Below, one piece after another: positions 57,801 through 64,000 of a stretch of DNA of 64,000 nucleotides. This stretch comes from Pygmaiobacter massiliensis (GTDB lineage Bacteria > Bacillota > Clostridia > Oscillospirales > Ruminococcaceae). Positions within the stretch are counted from its first letter, which is position 1. Each line of letters begins with the position of its first letter. A program made the position numbers and the translations under genes. The stretch is from the NCBI RefSeq assembly GCF_900199435.1, contig NZ_OAML01000003.1, positions 372,001 through 436,000 of the forward strand. The letters are read 5' to 3'. Below the pieces are notes generated by a model. That model did no database searches and was not told where the DNA came from. It saw only the letters and a list, made by a program, of their open reading frames with translations.

Positions 57801-60431
57801 TTGAGCAAGAAATATGTTTATCTGTTTTCCGAGGGCAACCGCGACATGCGTGAGCTGCTCGGCGGCAAAGGCGCAAACCTCGCGGAAATGACCAAGGCTG
57901 GCATGCCGGTACCGCAGGGTTTCACCATCTCTACCGAAGCCTGCACCCAGTATTACAACGACGGTCGTCAGATTAATGACGAAATCATGGGCCAGATCTA
58001 TGAGTACATCGGCAAGATGGAAGAGATCGTCGGCAAAAAATTCGGCGATGTCAGCAATCCGCTGCTGGTTTCTGTCCGTTCCGGCGCACGCGCATCCATG
58101 CCCGGCATGATGGATACCATCCTTAACCTCGGCCTGAATGATGAGGCTGTTGAAGGCCTTGCAAACCTGACCGGCAACCCCCGTTTTGCTTACGACAGCT
58201 ATCGCCGTTTCGTCCAGATGTTCTCTGACGTTGTTATGGAAATGTCCAAAACCGAGTTTGAGAAAATCATCGACGAGATGAAAGAAGCAAAAGGCGTAAA
58301 AATGGACACCGAGCTTGATGCCGACGATATGAAGGCTCTCGTTGTCAAATTTAAAGCGCTGTATAAAGAGAAGATGGGCAAAGACTTCCCGTCTGACCCG
58401 AAAGAGCAGCTGATTGAAGCAGTGAAAGCTGTTTTCCGCAGCTGGGACAACCCCCGTGCAAACGTCTACCGCCGCATGAACGAGATCCCCTACGACTGGG
58501 GCACCGCAGTCAACGTCCAGGCAATGGCGTTCGGCAACAGCGGCGAAAACTCCGGCACCGGCGTTGCGTTTACCCGTGACCCGTCCACCGGCGAGAAGAA
58601 GCTGTACGGCGAGTACCTCATCAATGCACAGGGTGAAGACGTTGTTGCGGGCATCCGCACTCCGTTCCCCATCAGCCACCTGCAGGAGCAGATGCCGGAA
58701 GTCTACAACGAGTTCGTTGAGATTGCTACCCGCCTTGAGAAACACTATAAGGACATGCAGGACATGGAGTTCACCATCGAGAATGGCAAGCTCTTCATGC
58801 TGCAGACCCGTAACGGCAAACGTACCGCTGCTGCTGCTCTGAAAATCGCAGTTGACCTTGTTGACGAGGGCATGATTGATGAGAAGACCGCAGTTCTGCG
58901 CGTTGAGCCGAAACAGCTCGACAGCCTGCTGCACCCGCAGTTCGACACTGCTGCACTGAAAGCTGCTGAAGTAATCGGCAAAGGCCTTGCAGCTTCTCCG
59001 GGCGCTGCTTGCGGCAAAATCGTCTTCACTGCTGAGGAAGCAAAAGAGTGGGCAGAGCGCGGCGAGAAAGTTGTTCTCGTTCGTCTTGAGACCAGCCCCG
59101 AGGATATCGAGGGCATGGCAGCTGCAGAGGGCATCCTGACCGTTCGCGGCGGTATGACCAGCCACGCTGCTGTTGTTGCTCGCGGCATGGGCACATGCTG
59201 TGTTTCCGGCTGCGGCGATATCGTTGTCGACTACGACGCTAAGAAATTTACCCTGGGCGGCAAAGAGTACAAAGAGGGCGAGTTCATCTCTCTCGACGGC
59301 TCTACCGGCAACATCTATGGTGCTGCTATTGCTACCGTTGAGGCTTCCATCTCCGGCGACTTCCGCCGCTTCATGGAGTGGGCCGACAAATATCGTCAGC
59401 TGCAGGTCTTCTGCAACGCAGACAACCCGCACGATGCACAGCAGGGCTCTGACTTCGGCAGCGAAGGCATTGGCCTGTGCCGTACCGAGCACATGTTCTT
59501 TGAGGCAAGCCGCATCAAAGCAATGCGCGAGATGATTGTTGCTGACAACACCGCTGACCGTGAGAAAGCACTCGAGAAAATTCTGCCGTACCAGCAGGGC
59601 GACTTTGAGGGCATCTACGAGGTCATGGGCGAGCGCCCGGTAACCATCCGTTACCTCGACCCGCCCCTGCACGAGTTCCTCCCCACCAAAGAAGAGGATA
59701 TCGCTGAGATTGCAAATGAGCTGGGCATCACTGTTGAGAAACTGCACAATGTTATCGACAGCCTGCACGAGTTTAACCCGATGATGGGTCACCGTGGCTG
59801 CCGTCTGGCCGTTGCATACCCCGAAATTGCTGTCATGCAGACCAAAGCTGTCATCAACGCAGCACTCAATGTCAACAAAAAACTCGGCCTGCACATCGTG
59901 CCGCACATCATGATCCCGCTGGTTGGCGAGGTCAAAGAGCTGAAGTTCGTCAAAGACGTGGTTGTTAAAACCGCTGACGAGCTGATTGCTGCTGCTGGCG
60001 CTGATATGAAGTACGAAGTTGGCACCATGATTGAGATTCCGCGTGCAGCACTGACTGCTGACGAAATCGCAAAAGAGGCTGAGTTCTTCAGCTTCGGCAC
60101 CAACGACCTCACCCAGATGACCTTCGGCTTCAGCCGTGACGACGCAGGCAAGTTCCTCGATTACTACTACGAGAACAAAGTCTACGAGTCCGATCCGTTT
60201 GCTCATATCGACCAGAACGGCGTTGGCAAACTGGTAGAGATGGCTGCAAAACTTGGCCGCGCAACCCGTCCGGAGCTCGGCCTTGGCATCTGTGGCGAGC
60301 ACGGCGGCGACCCGACGAGCGTTGAGTTCTGCCACAAAGTCGGCCTCGACTATGTCAGCTGCTCTCCGTTCCGTGTGCCTATCGCACGCCTCGCTGCTGC
60401 ACAGGCTGCTATCAAAAACCCCCGCGCATAA
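57801..60431 (+). CDS. ppdK: Pyruvate, phosphate dikinase
   Basis: Interconverts PEP, AMP and PPi with pyruvate, ATP and Pi. The 876-residue protein has the ATP-grasp N-terminal domain (LLGGKGANLAEMTKAGMPVP in part), VSVRSGARASMPGMMDT, the phosphohistidine domain GGMTSHAAVVARGMG with His at 455, and the PEP domain (GLCRTEHMFF, FGTNDLTQMTFGFSRDD, catalytic Cys in GICGEHGGDP). The start is TTG, with GGAGG 9 nt upstream; this unusual start is well supported by homology (SKKYVYLFSEG). Codon use is very biased, pointing to high expression. Confidence 0.97.
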   Translation: MSKKYVYLFSEGNRDMRELLGGKGANLAEMTKAGMPVPQGFTISTEACTQYYNDGRQINDEIMGQIYEYIGKMEEIVGKKFGDVSNPLLVSVRSGARASMPGMMDTILNLGLNDEAVEGLANLTGNPRFAYDSYRRFVQMFSDVVMEMSKTEFEKIIDEMKEAKGVKMDTELDADDMKALVVKFKALYKEKMGKDFPSDPKEQLIEAVKAVFRSWDNPRANVYRRMNEIPYDWGTAVNVQAMAFGNSGENSGTGVAFTRDPSTGEKKLYGEYLINAQGEDVVAGIRTPFPISHLQEQMPEVYNEFVEIATRLEKHYKDMQDMEFTIENGKLFMLQTRNGKRTAAAALKIAVDLVDEGMIDEKTAVLRVEPKQLDSLLHPQFDTAALKAAEVIGKGLAASPGAACGKIVFTAEEAKEWAERGEKVVLVRLETSPEDIEGMAAAEGILTVRGGMTSHAAVVARGMGTCCVSGCGDIVVDYDAKKFTLGGKEYKEGEFISLDGSTGNIYGAAIATVEASISGDFRRFMEWADKYRQLQVFCNADNPHDAQQGSDFGSEGIGLCRTEHMFFEASRIKAMREMIVADNTADREKALEKILPYQQGDFEGIYEVMGERPVTIRYLDPPLHEFLPTKEEDIAEIANELGITVEKLHNVIDSLHEFNPMMGHRGCRLAVAYPEIAVMQTKAVINAALNVNKKLGLHIVPHIMIPLVGEVKELKFVKDVVVKTADELIAAAGADMKYEVGTMIEIPRAALTADEIAKEAEFFSFGTNDLTQMTFGFSRDDAGKFLDYYYENKVYESDPFAHIDQNGVGKLVEMAAKLGRATRPELGLGICGEHGGDPTSVEFCHKVGLDYVSCSPFRVPIARLAAAQAAIKNPRA

Positions 60432-60476
60432 GATTTCATTGCGGTTTCGCGTGAATGTCTAAACGCTAAAAGTATA

Positions 60477-60515
60477 AGGAGCGTACCACTTTTTGAGTGG
60501 TGCGCTCCTTTTTTG
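60477..60515 (+). terminator. Terminator of ppdK
   Basis: AAGGAGCGTACCACT/AGTGGTGCGCTCCTT 15-bp stem (one wobble) then TTTTTT. Confidence 0.93.
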
Positions 60516-60692
60516 ATTATAAATATACTTCTACTGTGAGATCATGCCACTGACTGCGGCGAAAGCGAAAGCCCATGCTGTTTACCTGTCTAAACCTTTG
60601 TGCATCTTCAAAATTGATTGTGAATGTCAAAATAGGAAACGTAGCACAACAGACCGAAAACGCAACAAAAGCTGACATCTTGATTCTTAATA
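60516..60692. other. Stretch between two terminators, possible gene remnant
   Basis: No ORF with a ribosome site. A minus-strand frame (60723-60517) reads ...NFEDAQRFRQVNSMGF..., ends at the ppdK terminator, and might be a decayed gene; I cannot identify it. Confidence 0.3.
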
Positions 60693-60735
60693 AAAAAGAT
60701 AGCTTTGCAGAAAAAACCTGCAAAGCTATCTTTTT
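60693..60735. terminator. Strong bidirectional hairpin
   Basis: AAAAAGATAGCTTTGCAG/CTGCAAAGCTATCTTTTT, a perfect 18-bp stem with a 7-nt loop, terminator-like in both directions. No plus-strand gene precedes it after the ppdK terminator. Confidence 0.8.
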
Positions 60736-61018
60736 CTTGACCGGATTTGTTGCGCCGATTGATGCGATATCTTATCACTGCCCGACTCTTCATAGCTCGC
60801 GCGCCTTTCAAAATTGGCAAGGCGCGGCTATTACAATACGCAGGCGAAGGCAAAAAGTTACATACTCATAAAAATAATAGTAAACCAAATAGAATTAAAA
60901 ATAGTCTAAAAAGTTTAATATATTCGGAAATATAAGCATTGATAGACATACTTATAAATTCATTAAGCCCTCAAAACAAATTCTGTAAACTGATACGCTT
61001 ATCATGAGGTGAAATAAC
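60736..61018. other. AT-rich non-coding stretch at the island edge
   Basis: About 280 nt, strongly AT-rich from 60850 on, without a credible ORF. It should hold the promoter of the XRE gene. TGATA-CGCT-TATCA near 60992 is a small palindrome next to its ribosome site. Confidence 0.4.
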
Positions 61019-61387
61019 ATGCAGGAAATTTATCAGTCTATTGGACAGTTAATTCGTCAAAAGCGTAAAGAAAAGCATTGGACACAGGAACATGCGGCAG
61101 ACTTAGCGGAGGTGTCCACTCAGTATTTCAGTCGTATTGAGCGAGGTGTGGTTCAGCCCTCATTAGAGTTGCTTTATAAAATCTCGAATATTTTAGAATG
61201 CTCCGTCTATTCTATTTTGCCGGCAGACGAGCCGTACCAACGGAGTTTTTTGTCGGAGGAACTAACTTATCGACTGAGCCATTGCAGCGCAGAGCAAAAA
61301 CAGTTTATCGTCAATTTTATTGGTTGGTATTTGGCACAGCCGAATTTTGACCGTTCTTTTCAAAATGAAGAAATACGCCCCTTGTGA
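61019..61387 (+). CDS. XRE-family regulator
   Basis: A 122-residue protein with an HTH at about 7-62 (GQLIRQKRKEKHWTQEHAADL, VSTQYFSRIERGVVQPSLELL) and a short helical tail. It begins the AT-rich block, 29 nt upstream of the sigma factor gene, so it may co-regulate it. GAGGTG precedes the ATG. Codon use is more A/T-rich than in the genes before it. Confidence 0.87.
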   Translation: MQEIYQSIGQLIRQKRKEKHWTQEHAADLAEVSTQYFSRIERGVVQPSLELLYKISNILECSVYSILPADEPYQRSFLSEELTYRLSHCSAEQKQFIVNFIGWYLAQPNFDRSFQNEEIRPL

Positions 61388-61416
61388 GGGAGTAGGGTTC
61401 CCAAAGGAGGAGCGTT

Positions 61417-61965
61417 ATGTTAATGATTTACCTGTCCCTTTTAGAAACAGAGGAGCAGAAAAACAAATTTGAAATGATTTATCATAAGTATGCGGGACTT
61501 ATGTATCACGAAGCATGCGCCGTAACCAAAGATCATTTTTTAGCAGAAGACGTAATTCATGAAACCTTTTTGCAGCTCATACGGATAATAGATGACGTCA
61601 GAGTGGACAATTCCAAGGAATTAGCGCAATTTATCAAAATCATTACTCATAGCAGAGCGGTAGATTATGTTCGCAAACTGGACCATGTCCAGCCCGAAGA
61701 GGATGAAGTTTTAGCAACCCGGATGGCACAGACGACTCCGGACCCTGAAACAATTGCTGTAGATTCTGAATCTTTTGAGCGGATCGTAAATGAGGTCATG
61801 CAGTTAAGTGAAATTTACCGGGCCCCGCTGTCATTGAAGATCAAAGGGTATAAAATTGAAGAAATTGCGAAAATTTTGGAGTTAAATTCACAAACTGTAA
61901 AAGTACGGCTGCACCGTGCGCGCAAGATTTTGTTGGCGTCATTGGAGGAGAGCTATGAATCATGA
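61417..61965 (+). CDS. ECF-type RNA polymerase sigma factor
   Basis: A 182-residue sigma-70 family protein. Region 2 reads KFEMIYHKYAGLMYHEACAV, FLAEDVIHETFLQLIRIID and FIKIITHSRAVDYVRK. Region 4 reads YRAPLSLKIKGYKIEEIAKILELNSQTVKVRLHRARKIL (as LSLKIKGYKIEEIAKIL and VKVRLHRARKIL). AAAGGAGG precedes the ATG. The gene overlaps the anti-sigma gene by 11 nt. Candidate target promoters are seen at 62668 and 63281. Confidence 0.92.
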   Translation: MLMIYLSLLETEEQKNKFEMIYHKYAGLMYHEACAVTKDHFLAEDVIHETFLQLIRIIDDVRVDNSKELAQFIKIITHSRAVDYVRKLDHVQPEEDEVLATRMAQTTPDPETIAVDSESFERIVNEVMQLSEIYRAPLSLKIKGYKIEEIAKILELNSQTVKVRLHRARKILLASLEESYES

Positions 61966-62662
61966 CCAGCTGCAACTGTCGGTTGATGCGCTTTTAGCGC
62001 TCGCTGTGACGGAGGCAGAAGCGCGTGAAATGGCAGAGTTGCCATCGCTGAATGAAATGAATCGCGCTTTTGAGCCATCTACCGCATTCCAAGCCAGAAT
62101 AGAACGAGTAATTCGCAAAAACGATAAAAAGGAAAGACGTCGAAAAACGCGTTTTTACATTAAGCGCACATCGACCGTTCTGGCAGCAAGTGTTGCTCTA
62201 TTTAGCTGTGTTATGTTACCGGTGAGGGCTGTTCGTCAGGCAGTGGTGGAAACATTCATCGAGTGGCGGGACAAGTTTTCTTCTATTGTTTTTTCTTCCA
62301 AAGACAATGCGGTTACAGAACTGCCAGGGACAATTGAGCTAGAGTATGTTCCAGAAGGATATCAGCTACAAGAAACTGTTAGCTTCGACCGCTCTTTTTT
62401 CAACCTAAAATATACAAACAATACAACAAACTATTTTTCTGTTTCCATTACTGTTATTGGTGATAACTATGTAGAGAATGTTGATAATGAACATTCTCAA
62501 TACTATTCTTTGGAGTTTGATGGAAATCAAGCGCTGTGGGTTGCGTGTCAAGACGGAAGTAATTTTCTTATTTGGAATAAAGACAACTTGGCATACAATG
62601 TTTCTGGAAGTTTGGATATTGCAGAACTAGTTTGCATTGCACAAGGAATAAATTTTTCTTAA
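61955..62662 (+). CDS. Anti-sigma factor with DUF4367-like domain
   Basis: A 235-residue membrane protein: cytoplasmic N-terminus (about 1-65), a basic stretch KKERRRKTRFYIKR, one helix (about 67-87), and an extracytoplasmic domain (VTELPGTIELEYVPEGYQL, NLKYTNNTTNYFSVSITVIG) of the DUF4367 type common in Clostridial anti-sigma factors. Overlap with the sigma gene and the shared operon support the pairing. The start at 61955 has GGAGGAG upstream, inside the sigma gene. Confidence 0.87.
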   Translation: MNHDQLQLSVDALLALAVTEAEAREMAELPSLNEMNRAFEPSTAFQARIERVIRKNDKKERRRKTRFYIKRTSTVLAASVALFSCVMLPVRAVRQAVVETFIEWRDKFSSIVFSSKDNAVTELPGTIELEYVPEGYQLQETVSFDRSFFNLKYTNNTTNYFSVSITVIGDNYVENVDNEHSQYYSLEFDGNQALWVACQDGSNFLIWNKDNLAYNVSGSLDIAELVCIAQGINFS

Positions 62663-62667
62663 TTTTA

Positions 62668-62700
62668 TGTAACCTTTTTTCATTTCTATACGGATATAAT
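62668..62700 (+). promoter_or_regulatory. Putative ECF sigma promoter of the small secreted protein gene
   Basis: TGTAACC (62668-62674), a 16-nt spacer and CGGATA (62691-62696). A consensus TATAAT at 62695-62700 overlaps, so a sigma-A promoter is also possible, but it has no matching -35. Confidence 0.65.
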
Positions 62701-62732
62701 TGTCTCTCTTAGACGAAAAAAGGAGAATTATG

Positions 62733-63113
62733 ATGAAAAAAGTTAGCAGTGCCATTCTTGCGGTCGTTTTACTTTTCTGTTTTTTGGCTTGCACGGCCTT
62801 TGCGGTAGAGCCGCGTTGGACAAATACCGCAAGCATTAGTCCTAATATTTCTTCCAGTACGTATTATGCGACTGTAACAGGTGTAAGCGGCACTACTAAA
62901 ATTGCATGCACTTTAGTTCTTTCTCAGAAAGGCCTCTTTGGCACATATTCAGAAGTTGCCCGTACCAGCGAAACTTATTACGGGAATCCACATACATTTT
63001 CCGGCTCGTATGCAGTTTCTTCCGGTAAAACTTATAAAATAGACGTTACGGCTGTTGTCACGAGCAACGGAACCTCCGAAACCGCAACGTCTTCTTTTGT
63101 AAAAAGTTTTTAA
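62733..63113 (+). CDS. Small secreted beta-rich protein
   Basis: A 126-residue exported protein. Signal peptide MKKVSSAILAVVLLFCFLAC..., with probable cleavage at TAFA|VEPRW. The mature domain is beta-rich (RWTNTASISPNISSSTYYA, TKIACTLVLSQKG, YKIDVTAVVTSNG). Proteins of this RWTNTxxIS...GTTKI pattern are common next to sigma/anti-sigma genes in gut Clostridia; function unknown. ATG 62733 is 7 nt from AGGAG; ATG 62730 is the alternative. Preceded by an ECF-like promoter. Confidence 0.82.
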   Translation: MKKVSSAILAVVLLFCFLACTAFAVEPRWTNTASISPNISSSTYYATVTGVSGTTKIACTLVLSQKGLFGTYSEVARTSETYYGNPHTFSGSYAVSSGKTYKIDVTAVVTSNGTSETATSSFVKSF

Positions 63114-63175
63114 TCTTTTATCCAACCACCTTACCATCTTTAAACACACCTATAAGAGAGACACAAATAAACACA

Positions 63176-63212
63176 AACAGCCCAAATGAAAGCATTTGGG
63201 CTGTTTTATTTT
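63176..63212 (+). terminator. Terminator of the secreted protein gene
   Basis: AAACAGCCCAAATG/CATTTGGGCTGTTTT stem then ATTTTG. Confidence 0.9.
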
Positions 63213-63280
63213 GTCCAATATAACACTAATAGATCTACTTTTATATCCATATATGTTGATATCGAATAAATGAAAAATCT

Positions 63281-63309
63281 TGTAACCTTTTTGCGGTTTC
63301 AAACGAATA
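63281..63309 (+). promoter_or_regulatory. Second putative ECF sigma promoter
   Basis: TGTAACC (63281-63287), a 16-nt spacer and CGAATA (63304-63309). It matches the 62668 promoter in both boxes, in spacing and in the T-run and TTTC inside the spacer. It precedes the LytTR gene remnant by about 50 nt. Confidence 0.65.
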
Positions 63310-63358
63310 TCTAATGTCATGCAAAATAAACCTTAGCCGCTGGCAGGAGATATTTAAT

Positions 63359-64000
63359 ATGAAAATTGCAATCTGTGATAACGATACCCGTTTTTTAGTC
63401 CGGCTCAAAGCGCTGGTAGGGCAATATATGATGGCACAAAATCAGCCCTGTGAAATCAGCCTTTTCAGCCTACCGGAAGAACTATTAAATGCTCAGCGAG
63501 ATACATAAGACTTATTTTTGAAGAGTCTCATTTTCCTTCTATCAACGGCTTACAGCTTGCAAAGCAGGGGAAACAAAAACAATCTGATGCCTTGTATATT
63601 CTCGTGTCTGATGTGCCGGAGTATGCCCATAAGGGATATTAGCTAGGCGCGTTTCGCTATCATTTAAAAAATGAGCTGTCCTTCTCGCTTGTTCCTTGTT
63701 TAAATGATGTGCTACGGCAAAAAGATTGCCAACCAACAATAGAAATAAAAACAGACATTGGGAAAACAGCCAATTCCCGTTTCACACATTTTATATATTG
63801 AAAGCGACAAGAGACTCGCTGTTTTTCATCGCATCAAAGAAGAAAGAGAAAGATTTTCTTATTATGAAAAGCTTTCGGTTTTAACAGCACAATTAGAACC
63901 ATTCGGATTCTTACGGATTCAAAAAAGTTTTTTGGTAAATATGGAACACATCGTTTCTCTGACGACGGAAAGCGTTATCCTATCCAACAGCACAGCCCTT
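63359..64000 (+). pseudogene. Decayed LytTR-type response regulator (runs off window end)
   Basis: The start is good (AGGAGA before ATG 63359), and MKIAICDNDTRFLVRLKALV is a receiver-domain N-terminus with the acidic pocket. The frame then stops at 63508. The protein continues in another frame (LIFEESHFPSINGLQLAKQ, YILVSDVPEYAHKGY) with a TAG near 63641, then LGAFRYHLKNELSFS. After another shift the LytTR DNA-binding domain follows (ILYIESDKRLAVFH, GFLRIQKSFLVNMEHIVSL) to the window edge. The phospho-acceptor Asp position reads Glu. At least two frameshifts and one stop make it a pseudogene. Confidence 0.8.

Noticed and set aside
57783-60335. 850-codon open frame on the minus strand opposite ppdK
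   Set aside because: It is a mirror of ppdK's extreme codon bias. It has no ribosome site or promoter, and its translation is repetitive and unlike any protein family.

Overview
The window looks like the chromosome of a low-to-mid GC Gram-positive anaerobe of the class Clostridia, most likely a gut Oscillospiraceae/Ruminococcaceae species near the Faecalibacterium–Subdoligranulum group. The evidence is a Firmicutes gene content (RNase Y, YmdB, Asp23/FakA, GntR/YtrA-type ABC operon, SdpRI), T-box leaders on thrS and on a tryptophan-type ABC transporter, pyruvate phosphate dikinase, class II aldolase, and strong AAGGAGG ribosome binding sites. The lineage is an inference: there is no rRNA or tRNA gene here, and I saw no CRISPR array, IS element or intact prophage.

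Layout. Positions 1-13.97 kb hold housekeeping genes: thrS (minus strand, Thr T-box), rny, ymdB, a peptide-type ABC lipoprotein, Asp23-fakA, an MFS exporter, recG and a DUF554 gene. From 14 to 19 kb lies a complete branched-chain amino acid ABC operon (livJHMGF). From 19.2 to 22.6 kb there are two small membrane genes and an arsenic-type operon (arsR, permease, thioredoxin, arsC). Next come gltX (minus), an MBOAT/SGNH-like O-acylation pair, an AbrB-type regulator, an XRE regulator, a histidine phosphatase with a corrinoid adenosyltransferase, serC-serA, a pyridoxamine kinase with trmL, degV, sdpRI-like genes and fba. Positions 37.3-39.5 kb hold a membrane XRE regulator with a lipoprotein, queT with a structured leader, and a small membrane protein.

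Positions 39.7-43.1 kb are the most striking regulatory locus: a T-box with a UGG (Trp) specifier, then a 23-codon leader ORF reading R-W-R-W, then foldable RNA, then a trpXYZ-like ABC transporter. From 43 to 50 kb are assorted genes, including a PHP phosphatase and a GntR-controlled ABC-2 exporter with a clear operator. From 50 to 57.5 kb the minus strand carries a conserved Firmicutes block in the order glmU-like, prs, pth, mfd, PrsA-like lipoprotein. A strongly codon-biased ppdK follows.

From about 60.5 kb to the window end the sequence becomes visibly AT-richer. It carries an XRE regulator, an ECF-type sigma factor, its anti-sigma factor (DUF4367-like), a small secreted protein and a decayed LytTR response regulator. 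The secreted protein gene and the LytTR gene are preceded by near-identical promoter-like sequences (TGTAACC-N16-CGRATA), which suggests a small local sigma regulon on a recently acquired, partly decaying island.
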